Notes: generated from the letters alone by a model not told the origin. A DNA stretch of 64,000 nt from Streptomyces sp. PT12 (GCF_003311645.1 NZ_QEST01000081.1:41878-105877); one strand, 5' to 3'; shown: positions 39,588 to 49,065, counted from the first letter of the stretch. Numbers and translations are program-made.

Positions 39588-40409
39588 ATGTCGATGCCGG
39601 GGGGCTCGAACCCTTATCAGCAGCCGCAGCCGTATGGCGCGCCGCCCGCGTCCTACGGCTATCCGCAGGGGCCCGGCGGGTTCGGGCCGATGGTGCCGCC
39701 GGGGCCGCCGCCGCGCGGCGGGGGCCGTTCGGCGGTGTGGGTCGCGGGCTTCGCGGGCGCGCTGCTCGCGTCGGCCGCATGGGGCGGGGTCGTGGTGGCC
39801 ACGGGGGGTCTCGGCTCGGGCGAGGAGGACGCCGACCTGGCCGGGTACCGGTTCGCGCGGGACATGTGCGAGACGGGCGACATGACCGCGTTCGAGGAGG
39901 ACTACCAGCCCTACGCGGACAGCGAGCCGCGTCCCCAGTCGGCGCGGAGCGACGATCTCGACCTGAGCAGCTGTGAGTTCTCCCTCGAGCCGCGGGGCGC
40001 GGACCCGAGCGGCTACGAGACGGCGTACATGACGTACGAGATCACTTGGCACAAAGCCACCGATCCCGAGGGGGAGTTCGCGGCGGCGGCCGAGTCGTAC
40101 GACCAGTACAACGAGTTCGACGGGTTCTACGAGTACCGCACCGAGCCCCTGGAGAGCCTGGGCGAGGAGGCGTTCATCGTCTACGGCGACGACGCGTCCA
40201 CGGGCGAGCTTTCGTGGGTGAGCCTGATGGTGCGGGACGGCTGGTTCGAGTACGGGCTGACGTGGAACGCGTTCCTCACGGAGCCGGACAACGAGCACCT
40301 GACCGAGCCCGACCGCGTGCGGGACATGCTCGTCGCGGCGACGGAGGAGACGCTGGCGACGCTCCAGCGGCCCGCGGACGAGGCGGACACCCCGGGGGAC
40401 TCGGTCTGA
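39588..40409 (+). CDS. membrane-anchored protein with Pro-rich N-terminus
   Basis: 273 residues of unknown function. The first 48 are Pro/Gly/Tyr/Gln-rich and cytoplasmic. One hydrophobic helix follows (VWVAGFAGALLASAAWGG). The acidic extracellular domain has two Cys (DMCETGD, SSCEFSL) that could form a disulfide. Similar single-pass proteins are common in streptomycetes. TAGATT ends six bases before the ATG, so a leaderless transcript is likely. Confidence 0.7.
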   Translation: MSMPGGSNPYQQPQPYGAPPASYGYPQGPGGFGPMVPPGPPPRGGGRSAVWVAGFAGALLASAAWGGVVVATGGLGSGEEDADLAGYRFARDMCETGDMTAFEEDYQPYADSEPRPQSARSDDLDLSSCEFSLEPRGADPSGYETAYMTYEITWHKATDPEGEFAAAAESYDQYNEFDGFYEYRTEPLESLGEEAFIVYGDDASTGELSWVSLMVRDGWFEYGLTWNAFLTEPDNEHLTEPDRVRDMLVAATEETLATLQRPADEADTPGDSV

Positions 40410-40430
40410 GCGGGAGAGATCCGGGCAGCA

Positions 40431-40512
40431 GAGATCCTGGGCGGAAGAGAGCTGGGCGGGAGCGGGCCGGGCGGAAGAGATCCTGGGCGGAAGAGAGCTG
40501 GGCGGGAGTGGG
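40431..40512. repeat. 46-bp tandem repeat, two copies
   Basis: GAGATCCTGGGCGGAAGAGA begins each copy, at 40431 and 40477; the second diverges near its end. The repeat fills the gap between two convergent genes and ends next to the holA stop codon. Confidence 0.85.
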
Positions 40513-40513
40513 C

Positions 40514-41500
40514 TCAACGGGAGCGCGCCGAGGCCGCGATCGTCACCACCGCCCGCTCCAGCGCGTACCCGGGGTCGTCGCCCCCGCCCTTGACGGCGGC
40601 GTCCGCGGCGGCGACGGCGGTGAGGGCGGTGGCCACGCCGTTCGCCGACCAGCCGCGCATCTGCTGCCGGACGCGGTCGACCTTCCACGGCGGCATGCCC
40701 AGCTCGCGCGCCAGGTCGGCGGGGCGCGTCCCGCCGGGGGCCGAGGCCAACTTGCCGATGGCGCGCACCCCTTGGGCGAGGGCGCTGGTGATCAGCACGG
40801 GCGCGACGCCGGTGGCCAGCGCCCAGCGCAGCGCCTCGAGGGCGTCGGCGGTGCGGCCCTCGACCGCTCGGTCGGCGACGGTGAAACTGGACGCCTCGGC
40901 GCGGCCGGTGTAATACCGCGCGACGACGGCCTCGTCGATCGTGCCGGGCTCGTCCGCGGCGAGTTGGGAGCAGGCCGAGGCCAGCTCGCGCAGGTCGCTG
41001 CCGATGGCGTCGACGAGGGCCTGGCAGGCGGCGGGCGTGGCGCTGCGCCCGGCCTGGCGGAACTCCCCGCGCACGAACGCCAGCCGGTCGGCGGGCTTGG
41101 TCATCTTCGGGCAGGCGACCTCGCGGGCCCCCGCCTTGCGGGCGGCGTCGAGCAGCCCCTTCCCCCGCGCCCCGCCCGCGTGCACGAGGACCAGGGTGAT
41201 CTCGTCGGCGGGGGCGGCCACATACGCCTTGACGTCCTTGATCGTGTCCGCGCCCAGGTCCTGGGCGGCGCGGACCACGATGACCTTGCGCTCGGCGAAC
41301 AGGGACGGGCTGGTCAGCCCGGCGAGCGTGCCGGGCTGGAGCTCGCCTGGGCCGAGGTCGCGCACGTCGGTGTCGGGGTCGGCGGCGCGCGCCGCCGCGA
41401 CCACCTCGGCGACGGCCCGGTCGAGCAGCAGCTCCTCCTGGCCCACGGCGAGGGTCACGGGGGCGAGCGGGTCGCCCGCACCGGTCGTTCTTGCAGCCAT
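40514..41500 (-). CDS. holA: DNA polymerase III delta subunit
   Basis: Clamp-loader subunit that opens the sliding clamp, 328 residues. It shows the family's AAA-like N-terminal region (LAVGQEELLLDRAVAEVV), the conserved PALFAERKVIVVR-type motif here as SPSLFAERKVIVVR, and the C-terminal helical collar domain. ATG at 41500 is chosen by family length; the longer open frame upstream is chance. Divergent from the small gene at 41554. Confidence 0.93.
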   Translation of the reverse strand: MAARTTGAGDPLAPVTLAVGQEELLLDRAVAEVVAAARAADPDTDVRDLGPGELQPGTLAGLTSPSLFAERKVIVVRAAQDLGADTIKDVKAYVAAPADEITLVLVHAGGARGKGLLDAARKAGAREVACPKMTKPADRLAFVRGEFRQAGRSATPAACQALVDAIGSDLRELASACSQLAADEPGTIDEAVVARYYTGRAEASSFTVADRAVEGRTADALEALRWALATGVAPVLITSALAQGVRAIGKLASAPGGTRPADLARELGMPPWKVDRVRQQMRGWSANGVATALTAVAAADAAVKGGGDDPGYALERAVVTIAASARSR

Positions 41501-41553
41501 GCGGCCAGCATCCCATGTGCCTGTGACAGTCGGCGGATCGGCAGAATGGCGGG

Positions 41554-41817
41554 GTGACCCCTGAGCGACACGTTCTGGTGCTGCCCGACCGCGACGCGGC
41601 GGACGAGGTGGCGGCCGAGCTGGCCGAGCGGCTCGGGCTGCCCGAGGAGCCACGGCCCGTGCGGGAGGCCCTCGCGGGCGAGGACGACGCGGAAGACGCG
41701 CAGTGGCTCGTGGTGCTCGACGCCCCCGAGGGCGGAACGGACGAGGCGGCCTGGCACCCCGAGTCCCTGGCGGCGCTGGCCGAGGCATACGACGGATGGC
41801 TCGAACGGGGGCCCTGA
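41554..41817 (+). CDS. small acidic protein of unknown function
   Basis: 87 residues, start GTG at 41554. The sequence HVLVLPDRDAADEVAAELAE is predicted alpha/beta with no membrane segment, and ends in EAYDGWLERGP. I recall such small proteins next to holA in other streptomycetes, so it is likely real. A CAGAAT -10-like hexamer (41542-41547) ends six bases before the start, suggesting a leaderless message. Confidence 0.65.
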   Translation: MTPERHVLVLPDRDAADEVAAELAERLGLPEEPRPVREALAGEDDAEDAQWLVVLDAPEGGTDEAAWHPESLAALAEAYDGWLERGP

Positions 41818-42006
41818 CTTGGCGGGTTGACCGGGGCCCCGACCGGGCGGGTGGCGTTGTCCTGACCGGGTGGGTGGCGGGAGGCGCGCCCGCGGCGTCC
41901 CCCACGACGCGTCTCGCCGCGGCGGGCGGGTCCCCTCACCACGTGACGGCGCACGGCGGCGAGGCGGTCGAGACCATCCATGCCCTGCCCGGGGGCCGGG
42001 GGCCGC

Positions 42007-43284
42007 TCACGCCGCCGTGGTGACGTCGTCGGGCTCGGGGGCGGGGAGTTCGGGGAGGTCACGCAGGCGCGGGACGGGCGAGGGGAGCAGCCACAGGACG
42101 CTGAGCACGGCGCCCGCGGTGCCGATCCACAGCCCCGCGTGCAGGCCGATGGAGCTGCCGAGCGCTCCCCCGGCGAGGGCGCCGAGCGGTCGGAAGCCGT
42201 GGTTGAGCATGCGGTAGGCGCCGGTGACCCGGGCGCGCATGGCGGAAGGGATGAGGGCGGCCTGGATCGAGCCGCCCGCGATGTCGACGAGCATGACGCC
42301 GACGCAGGAGACGAACTCCGCCAGGCACAGCAGCCCGACGACCAGCCACGTCGGCCCCGCGGCCAGCGGGATCAGCATGAGCGGAACGGCGAACGCGACG
42401 AGGCCGACCACCGTCGTTCTCCCGATCCCGATTCGGCGCACCACGCCGCCCGTGAGGGCGGCGCCGATCAGCCCGCCGAGGGCGCCGACGCCCAGGACGA
42501 GCCCCAACAGGCCGGGGGCCAGGCCCAACTCCTGGGTGGCGTAGAGGACGAAGAGGGTGTGGAAGATGAAATTGAAGAACTGCACCGTCCCCGACGCGGC
42601 GAACATCGCCCGCATATACGGGTTGTGCAGCACCCAGCGCAGGCCCTCGGTGAAGTACCCCCTGGTGGGCGTGGCGGCGGGCGGCTCGGCCGGGGAGACC
42701 CGGGCCAGGAACCCGGCCGAGAGCAGATAGGTCAGCCCTGTGGCCACCAGGGCGAGCGGCGCGGTGAGCTGCTGGACGAGGATGCCCCCTGCGCTGGGGC
42801 CGCCGACGAACGAGACGGCGCGGCTGCCGTTGAGCAGCGACTGCCCCTGCACAAACTGCCCGGTGGGGACAAGCGACACGAACAGCGTCGCGTTGCACAC
42901 GTCGAACAGCACCGTCAGCACGCCGATCGCAAACGCCACGCAGTAGAGCTGGGCGAGCGTCAGCAGGCCAAGCAGGTGGGCGGCGGGGATCGAGGCGATC
43001 AGCAGGGCGCGGCCGACATCGGTGGCGATCATGACGTGGCGCCGCCTGGAGCGCCGGTCGGCCCAGGCGCCCGCGGGGAGCGAGAGCAGCAGGGCGGGCA
43101 GCAGCTCCAGGGTCTTGAGCAGGCCCATCTGGGCGGCGTCGGCGTCGAGGACGAGAACGGCCGCGAGCGGGATCGCGATGAGCGATATCTGGTCGCCGGC
43201 CAGGGAGATGGACTGGCCCGTCCAGTAACGGCGGAAGCCGCGCTCGGCCAGCAGCGCAGGAACGCGCGCGGCGAGGCGGCTCAC
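42007..43284 (-). CDS. MFS transporter, probable drug exporter
   Basis: 425 residues with about eleven to twelve hydrophobic segments. The MFS loop motif between helices 2 and 3 is AGAWADRRSRRRHVM. It resembles the MefA/enterobactin-exporter-like branch used for macrolide or siderophore export. The start is GTG at 43284, overlapping the stop of the ArsR-type regulator by four bases (GTGA), so the two are translationally coupled. Confidence 0.85.
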   Translation of the reverse strand: MSRLAARVPALLAERGFRRYWTGQSISLAGDQISLIAIPLAAVLVLDADAAQMGLLKTLELLPALLLSLPAGAWADRRSRRRHVMIATDVGRALLIASIPAAHLLGLLTLAQLYCVAFAIGVLTVLFDVCNATLFVSLVPTGQFVQGQSLLNGSRAVSFVGGPSAGGILVQQLTAPLALVATGLTYLLSAGFLARVSPAEPPAATPTRGYFTEGLRWVLHNPYMRAMFAASGTVQFFNFIFHTLFVLYATQELGLAPGLLGLVLGVGALGGLIGAALTGGVVRRIGIGRTTVVGLVAFAVPLMLIPLAAGPTWLVVGLLCLAEFVSCVGVMLVDIAGGSIQAALIPSAMRARVTGAYRMLNHGFRPLGALAGGALGSSIGLHAGLWIGTAGAVLSVLWLLPSPVPRLRDLPELPAPEPDDVTTAA

Positions 43285-43925
43285 CCCGGGGCGCCCGGCG
43301 GCTCGTCGCGGTACCTGTAGGCGATCCTGAGGACCTGCACCAACTCGGCGCCCTCCGGCCGCAGTCCCGGATCGTCCGCGCGCGGCCCGTACCGCTCGAC
43401 CAGCTCCCTGAACCGGTCGCGCAGCTCGGTCAGCTCGGCCGGGGTGAGATAGACGACCGAGTCGCCGAACTCCTCGGCCTCCTGCCACGCGCGCGGCAGC
43501 GCGTGCCGGGTCTCGATCGCGCGGGTGATCCGCTCGAACCAGTGCTCCGCGACGACCGTGCTCAACGCCGCCGTCGCCTCGTCCACGGCCGGGTCGTCCG
43601 AGTGGTCGGGCCACGAGGTGTAACGGGCCGTGGCGCGCCAGGGCTTCTCGCGCCCGGTCCCGCCATCGGCCTCCTCGACAAGACCGTACTTGGCGAGCAT
43701 CCGCAGGTGGTAGGAGCAGCTGGCGACCGACTGGCCCAGGAGGTCGGCGGCCTGGGTGGCCGTCAGGGGTCCGCGGATGCGGAGCAGGCCGACCAGCCGC
43801 ATCCGGGTGGGGTGGGCGTAGGCCCGCAGCGCCTGCACATCGGACAGGTGGACCCGCGAGGGCCCCGAGCCCCGCGAGGGCCGGGGTGGCTCGGGCGGCC
43901 GTGAGGGTGGCGTGGCGTCGTCCAT
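43281..43925 (-). CDS. ArsR/helix-turn-helix regulator of the MFS exporter
   Basis: 214 residues. The winged helix is LRAYAHPTRMRLVGLLRIRG with ATQAADLLGQSVASCSYHLR, residues about 30-85; it lacks the metal-binding ELCVCD motif of true ArsR sensors. The C-terminal half is a helical region common in regulators of MFS pumps. ATG at 43925 follows a TAGCTT -10-like hexamer by six bases. Four 14-bp repeats cover the promoter. Confidence 0.85.
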   Translation of the reverse strand: MDDATPPSRPPEPPRPSRGSGPSRVHLSDVQALRAYAHPTRMRLVGLLRIRGPLTATQAADLLGQSVASCSYHLRMLAKYGLVEEADGGTGREKPWRATARYTSWPDHSDDPAVDEATAALSTVVAEHWFERITRAIETRHALPRAWQEAEEFGDSVVYLTPAELTELRDRFRELVERYGPRADDPGLRPEGAELVQVLRIAYRYRDEPPGAPG

Positions 43926-43930
43926 GAAGT

Positions 43931-43990
43931 AAAGCTAGCTTTAGAAAGGGACCTTTAGCAAGCTTTCTTTAGCAAGCCTTCTTTAGATGG
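43931..43990 (-). promoter_or_regulatory. ArsR-type promoter with four phased CTTTAG repeats
   Basis: CTTTAG starts at 43939, 43953, 43967 and 43981, exactly 14 bases apart; the middle two extend to CTTTAGCAAGC(T/C)TT. A perfect 12-bp palindrome AAAGCTAGCTTT (43931-43942) overlaps the first. On the minus strand TTGCTA (43957-43962) and TAGCTT (43932-43937) can serve as -35 and -10. The stretch is strikingly AT-rich for this genome and is the likely operator of the regulator. Confidence 0.7.
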
Positions 43991-44064
43991 ATGGGTGGCC
44001 CTTCAGTCCTGTGCCGGGACAGCCAGTTGGGCCGAGGCCGCCCTGAACAGGCCGTCCGCCGCCA

Positions 44065-44416
44065 GTGGGGACCCTGGTCCCCGCCTTCCTGCCCGCACTC
44101 GCCGACCAGGAGCCCCGCATCTTCGACTCGTCGTCCGCCGCCCTCGAATCCCTGGCCAGGGGCGAGGTCGCCGTCGCGACCGGCGTCGTCAGCAGCATCC
44201 ACATCGCCGCGAGCAAGAACGCGCCGGTGAACGTCGTGATCCCCGACGAGGGCATGGCGGCCTACGACTACTTCGTCGGCAAGACGTCGTCGGCGCGCCA
44301 CAAGGCGGCCGCCGAGCTGTTCGTCGACTGGAACCTGCCACGGCGCGGCGGCGACGTCTTCCGCCAGATCGGGGAGTTCCCTGCCAGGGACGACCTCGCC
44401 CCGCCCACCACGCCAC
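44065..44416 (+). pseudogene. relic of an ABC transporter solute-binding protein
   Basis: About 117 residues resemble the C-terminal third of an iron- or spermidine/putrescine-type periplasmic binding protein: EPRIFDSSSAALESLARGEV, VATGVVSSIHIAASKNAPV, and AAYDYFVGKTSSARHKAAAE with FRQIGEFPARDDLAPPT as the expected C-terminus. The N-terminal two thirds, signal peptide and partner permease/ATPase genes are missing. The frame then runs on into unrelated sequence and overlaps comEC on the other strand. A decayed fragment. Apart from the ArsR promoter, nothing else is seen in 43926-44513. Confidence 0.7.
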
Positions 44417-44513
44417 GGCTTGCCACGGCGGCGGCCGCCACCCCGTACCGGACCGGCGGTCCGGATGCCGCCCGCGCGAGAGCGGCTGCTCGTGGCGTTC
44501 GACGGCGACCTGG

Positions 44514-47021
44514 TCAGGGAGCCGACGCCCCCCGGACGATCCCGCGCGGGCCGTTTCGCTCCGCGGTCACGGCCAGCGCCCCCTGGGTGTCGGTCCGCAG
44601 CACCGTCGCCCCCGCCGACTCCAGGGCGGCGACCGTGCGCGGCGCCGGGTGGCCGTAGAGGTTGTCAGGGCCGCAGGAGATCAGCGCCAGCTCGGGGCTG
44701 AGCCGATCGAGGAGCGGGGGGTGCTGACCGGCCGAGCCATGGTGGGCGACCTTCACCACGTCCACCTCCCCGAGGTCCTGGCTCTCGGCCAGCAGCCGCT
44801 CCTGGGCCGTCGGCTCCAGGTCCCCCGGCAGCAGCACGGTCAGCGGCCCGGCGCGCACCAGCAGGGTGACGCTTCCGTCGTTGGCCCCGAGGCCCGCGCT
44901 CGCCGCGTCGGCGGGCGGCCACAGCACCCGCCAGCTCAGCCCCTCCCCCATCCGGCCGCGCTCGCCCGGCGCCGCGGGCACCACGGGGACCCCCGCCTCC
45001 CGCGCCACCCGCTCGACCAGCGCGGCACCCTCCGGGGGGTCGCGCACCGGGGAGACCTGGACGGCCCCCACCGTGCGGCCCCTCAACACCCCGGCGAGAC
45101 CGCCGACATGGTCGGCGTGGAAGTGGCTCAGCACCACGAGCGGCACATGGCGCACGCCAAGCTCCCGCAGACACCCGTCCACGGCGGCGGGCTCGGGCCC
45201 CGCGTCCACCACGAGCGCCGAACCCCCTCCCGCCGCCAGCACCAGGGCGTCGCCCTGCCCGACGTCGCACGCCACCAGCCGCCACCCCGGGGGTGGCCAG
45301 CCCGTCAGCAGCCGGGTCAGCGGGGGCGGGCGCAGCAGGGCGAGCAGCACCAGGAGGGCGCAGACCGCGGCGAGCCACGGGCGGCGGGGCACGCGCCGCG
45401 CGAGCACGAGCACGCCCGGGGTCACCGCGGCCAGCAGCGCGGCACCCGACCAGCCGCCCGGCCAGGCCAGCTCGGCGCCCGGCAGCCCCGCCCCGGTCCT
45501 GGCCACGGCCGCGATCCACCGGGCTGGCCACCCCGCGCACCAGGCCAGTGCCTCCGCGACCGGCATTGCCACCGGGGCAGTCGCCAGGGCGAGCCACCCC
45601 AGCACCACGGCGGGCGCGACGACCGGAGCCGCCAGGACGTTGCACGGGATGGCCACCAGGCTGGTGCCCTCGGCGAACACCGTGATCACCGGCGCGCACA
45701 CCACATGGGCCGCGGCCGCGGCGGCCAGCGCCTCGCTCACCCGCCCCGGCACCCCACGTGCCCGCAGCGCCACGCTCCACCGCGGCGCCACGGTCAGCAG
45801 CGCGCCGGTGGCGAGCACCGAGAGCAGGAAGCCGAAGGAGCGGGCCAGCGCCGGGTCGAACAGGATCAGCAGCAGCACCGCCCCTGCCAGCGTCGACAGC
45901 AGCGCGCGGCGCCGTCCTGTGGCCAGGGCGAGCAGCGCGATCCCGCCGCACACCGCCGCGCGCAGCACGCTGGGGTCGGGGCGGCACACCAGCACGAAGG
46001 CGAGCAGCAGCCCGCCGCCCAGCACGGCGGTGAGGCGCAGCGGTATGCCGAGGCGCGCGGCCAGCCCGCCACGCTCGGCCCGCGCCGCGGTGCCGGGGCT
46101 GCCGATCAACAGCGCCAGCACGATGGCCACCTGGCTCCCGCTGACCACCACGAGATGGGTGAGCCCTGTGGCCTCGACGGCCGCGTCAAGATCGGGAGTG
46201 ATGCCCGAGTCGTCGCCGATGACCAGCGCGGGGAGCAGCGCGCCCGCATCGCCCGGCACCCCAGCCGCGGCCTCCCGCAGCCCGGCCCTCAGCCGCCCCG
46301 TGAACCGGTGGTGCGCCCCTGGCCCGCCCGTCACCTCAGGCGCCCCGGCGTCGGGGGCGACCAGCACCGCCGTCAGCTCCCACGCCCGCCCCGGCATCGG
46401 CCGCTCGGCGCGGGCCTCTACGCGCAGCCGGGTGGAGGGCAGCAACCGCAGCCACTCCTCGGCACGTGGGGTCTCGGCGACCAGCAGGACCGGCGACTCC
46501 ACGCGCCGCGCGCCGCCGTCGGGGGTCAGGACGCGGGTGGCCTCGGCCGCCACGAGCACCGGCCGGGGCGCGCCCGCGGGGGCACCGGGCCGCTCCCGCG
46601 CCAGCCGGGGATCGCCGGTCAGCGTCACCTCGACAGTGACCCGCCGCCCCGCCAGCGCGTCGAGCGGCCCCGCGGAGACCGCGGCCCGGTGCAGCCCCGC
46701 CACCGCCGAACCCGCGGCCGCGGACAGCAGCGCCAGCGCCACGGCCACGAGCAGCGGCCGGGCGCCGCGCCGGGCCGAGGGCACGGCCGCCCCGCACAGC
46801 AGCGCGCCCGCCGCGGCGCAGCAGCCGAAGGAGCAGAGCGCGGCGATCCTCGGAGGCACGCCAAGGGCCAGGGCCGCCGCCGCCCACGCGGCGCCCGCGG
46901 GGGCCAGCAGCCGCAGGTCGACCGGCCCGGCCTGGCGGGGCGCGGGATCGCCGAGCCGGTGGCCCGAGGCGAGGTGGACGGGATGGCGGGAGCCGCCGCT
47001 TGGCGCCTCAGAGGGTGACAC
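44514..47021 (-). CDS. ComEC/Rec2 family DNA-uptake channel protein
   Basis: 835 residues. An N-terminal membrane part with an OB-like periplasmic region, the competence domain with many helices (DDSGITPDLDAAVEATGLTH lies at its start), and a C-terminal MBL-type domain with SHFHADHVGGLAG near residue 630 and VVKVAHHGSAGQHPPLL. In naturally competent bacteria ComEC carries single-stranded DNA across the membrane; natural transformation is not generally seen in streptomycetes. GTG start at 47021 overlaps the comEA end by 14 bases. Confidence 0.9.
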   Translation of the reverse strand: MSPSEAPSGGSRHPVHLASGHRLGDPAPRQAGPVDLRLLAPAGAAWAAAALALGVPPRIAALCSFGCCAAAGALLCGAAVPSARRGARPLLVAVALALLSAAAGSAVAGLHRAAVSAGPLDALAGRRVTVEVTLTGDPRLARERPGAPAGAPRPVLVAAEATRVLTPDGGARRVESPVLLVAETPRAEEWLRLLPSTRLRVEARAERPMPGRAWELTAVLVAPDAGAPEVTGGPGAHHRFTGRLRAGLREAAAGVPGDAGALLPALVIGDDSGITPDLDAAVEATGLTHLVVVSGSQVAIVLALLIGSPGTAARAERGGLAARLGIPLRLTAVLGGGLLLAFVLVCRPDPSVLRAAVCGGIALLALATGRRRALLSTLAGAVLLLILFDPALARSFGFLLSVLATGALLTVAPRWSVALRARGVPGRVSEALAAAAAAHVVCAPVITVFAEGTSLVAIPCNVLAAPVVAPAVVLGWLALATAPVAMPVAEALAWCAGWPARWIAAVARTGAGLPGAELAWPGGWSGAALLAAVTPGVLVLARRVPRRPWLAAVCALLVLLALLRPPPLTRLLTGWPPPGWRLVACDVGQGDALVLAAGGGSALVVDAGPEPAAVDGCLRELGVRHVPLVVLSHFHADHVGGLAGVLRGRTVGAVQVSPVRDPPEGAALVERVAREAGVPVVPAAPGERGRMGEGLSWRVLWPPADAASAGLGANDGSVTLLVRAGPLTVLLPGDLEPTAQERLLAESQDLGEVDVVKVAHHGSAGQHPPLLDRLSPELALISCGPDNLYGHPAPRTVAALESAGATVLRTDTQGALAVTAERNGPRGIVRGASAP

Positions 47022-48063
47022 GGTCCCTCAGATCCGCGAGCCGCCGCTCGCCGATGCCGGTGACGTCGCCCAGCTCGTCGATGGCGGTGAACGGGCCGTG
47101 CGTCTCCCGGTGGGTAACGATGTGGCCCGCCAGCACGGGACCGATGCCGGGAAGGGTCTCAAGCTGCTCGGCCGTCGCGGAGTTGAGGCTGATCAGGCCG
47201 CCCTCGGCCCCCGGAGGGCCCGCCGCGGGGCCGGGCGCCACCGGCTCTCCGCCGACCACGATCTGCTCGCCGTCCACCAGGGGCCTGGCGCGATTCAGCC
47301 CCTCGGTCGGGGTGCCCGGCTCGCTGCCGCCCGCCGCCTCGATGGCGTCGGCCACGCGCGATCCGGCGGGCAGCGTGTACAGCCCGGGCTCGGCGACCTC
47401 GCCCGCCACGTCGATCACGACCTCGCCCGCCGCACCGGCCGAGCCCCCCACGCCGGCCGGGGCAGCCGATCCGCCCGAGCCGACCGCGCCGTCCGGCGCC
47501 GCCGAAGGGTCGCCCTCCTCGGCCGCCCGGTCCGACTCGGCGGCCGTCACGCGCTCGGCGACGGCCGCGGCGCGGGGCCGCCCGGTCCAGACGTGGTGCA
47601 CGGCGAAGGCCAACGCCACGACCAGCACCACCGCGAGGGCCACCAGCGCCCTGGGCTCGATCCCGCAGCGCTCGCCCACGGCGAGCCGTGCCCGCGCCCA
47701 CCGCGAAAGCCGCGGCGCCTCCTCAGCGGCCGTGGCCTCGGCCGCCACATCGGGCGGTGACTCGGTCGGCGGCACGGGAGGCGGCGCCTCGGGCGGCGGG
47801 GTCATGGGGCGCGCCCTCGCCCCCGCCGCGATCGTCAACTCCCCTTGTGCACCGGACCGTTCGCCGGTGAACAGCGCGGCGGCCCGCCCCCGCGCCACCG
47901 CCTCGCGCACCGGCCGCCGCCTCGCCGCGCGGTGCCGACCGGGCCCGCCGTCCCCTCGCCCCGCCGATCCACGCCCGACCCCAGCGCCAGCCCCTGCACC
48001 AGCCGGCGCACCAGCACCAGCACCAGCACCGATGCCACGCCCATGTCCTCGGATGATCTCCAT
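47008..48063 (-). CDS. ComEA-like DNA-binding protein
   Basis: 351 residues. A Gly/Ala/Arg-rich cytoplasmic N-terminus (partly built from a CCAGCA hexamer repeat near 48010-48030), one membrane helix (ALVALAVVLVVALAFAVHH near residue 140), an SLBB domain (VVIDVAGEVAEPGLYTLP), and C-terminal helix-hairpin-helix repeats (LNSATAEQLETLPGIGPVLA). Binds incoming double-stranded DNA in competence systems. The start is uncertain because the N-terminus is low complexity. Co-transcribed with comEC. Confidence 0.85.
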   Translation of the reverse strand: MEIIRGHGRGIGAGAGAGAPAGAGAGAGVGRGSAGRGDGGPGRHRAARRRPVREAVARGRAAALFTGERSGAQGELTIAAGARARPMTPPPEAPPPVPPTESPPDVAAEATAAEEAPRLSRWARARLAVGERCGIEPRALVALAVVLVVALAFAVHHVWTGRPRAAAVAERVTAAESDRAAEEGDPSAAPDGAVGSGGSAAPAGVGGSAGAAGEVVIDVAGEVAEPGLYTLPAGSRVADAIEAAGGSEPGTPTEGLNRARPLVDGEQIVVGGEPVAPGPAAGPPGAEGGLISLNSATAEQLETLPGIGPVLAGHIVTHRETHGPFTAIDELGDVTGIGERRLADLRDRVTL

Positions 48064-48183
48064 GCCCCCGACGGTAGGCGCCACCACGGCCCCCGAACGG
48101 CCCCCGCCGAAATCTGTGGACAACCACCGCCCTGTGGAAAACCCCGTCCCCCACACGAGCGACCCCACCGACCAGCGCGCCCC

Positions 48184-49035
48184 TCAGCGCGGCGCCACCA
48201 CCGCGCCGAGCAGCCCCGGCCCCGTGTGCGCGCCGATCACCGCGCCCACCTCGCTCACATGCAGGTCCACCAGCCCCGGCAGGCGCCCCCGCAGCCGCTC
48301 CCCGAGCTGGGTGGCGCGTTCCTCCGAGTCCAGGTGGTGCACCGCCACATCGACGGGGCCAGCGCCCGCGTGCTCCACCGCGAGCGCTTCGAGGCGGGCG
48401 ATCGCCCGCGACGCGGTGCGCACCCGCTCAAGCGGCTCGATCCGGCCCTCGCGCAGCTCGAGCAGCGGCTTGACGGCGAGCGCCGAGCCCAGCAGCGCCT
48501 GGGCAGGGCCGATCCGGCCGCCGCGCCGCAGGTGCTCCAGAGTGTCGACATAGAAGTACGCGCGGGTTGACCCAGCCCGTTTCACCGCGGCGGCCACCGC
48601 GTCGTCGGGGGTGCCGCCCGCCGCGACCGCCTCAGCCGCGGCCACCACGCTGAAGCCGAGCGCCATCGCGATCATCGCGCTGTCCACCACGCGCACCGGC
48701 ACGGGCGCCTCGCGCGCCGCCACGACCGCCGCGTCGTACGTGCCCGAGATCTCGGACGACAGGTGGAGCGACACGATGCCTTCGGCGCCCGCGTCGGCAG
48801 CCGCGAGGTAGGCCGCCGCGAATGTCGCGGGCCCGGGCCGCGACGTGGTCACAGGACGCCGCTGCTGGAGCGCGTTCGTCAGCTCCCGCGCCGCCTCGTC
48901 CGTGCCGTCCTCGAACGCCGTGCCGCCGAGCACCACCGTGAGCGGAACGACGATGATCCGATGCCGTTCAACCGCCTCTGTCGGCAGATAGGCCGTGGAG
49001 TCGGTGACGATGGCGACGGAGCGGGACCGGGGCAT
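48184..49035 (-). CDS. DegV family fatty-acid-binding protein
   Basis: 283 residues. The family motifs are IVTDSTAYLP, TSRPGPATFAAAYLAA, and VVDSAMIAMALGF. DegV/FakB proteins bind a fatty acid for phosphorylation by a FakA kinase; no fakA gene is in the window. ATG at 49035 matches the family start; an in-frame ATG at 49062 is less likely. Confidence 0.92.
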   Translation of the reverse strand: MPRSRSVAIVTDSTAYLPTEAVERHRIIVVPLTVVLGGTAFEDGTDEAARELTNALQQRRPVTTSRPGPATFAAAYLAAADAGAEGIVSLHLSSEISGTYDAAVVAAREAPVPVRVVDSAMIAMALGFSVVAAAEAVAAGGTPDDAVAAAVKRAGSTRAYFYVDTLEHLRRGGRIGPAQALLGSALAVKPLLELREGRIEPLERVRTASRAIARLEALAVEHAGAGPVDVAVHHLDSEERATQLGERLRGRLPGLVDLHVSEVGAVIGAHTGPGLLGAVVAPR

Positions 49036-49065
49036 GGGACGGAGACTACGTGAGCCCTGCACGGA

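Noticed and set aside
44514-48063. Natural competence system
   Set aside because: Only comEC and comEA are present, no pilus or pseudopilus genes; these genes are widespread in streptomycetes without demonstrated transformation.
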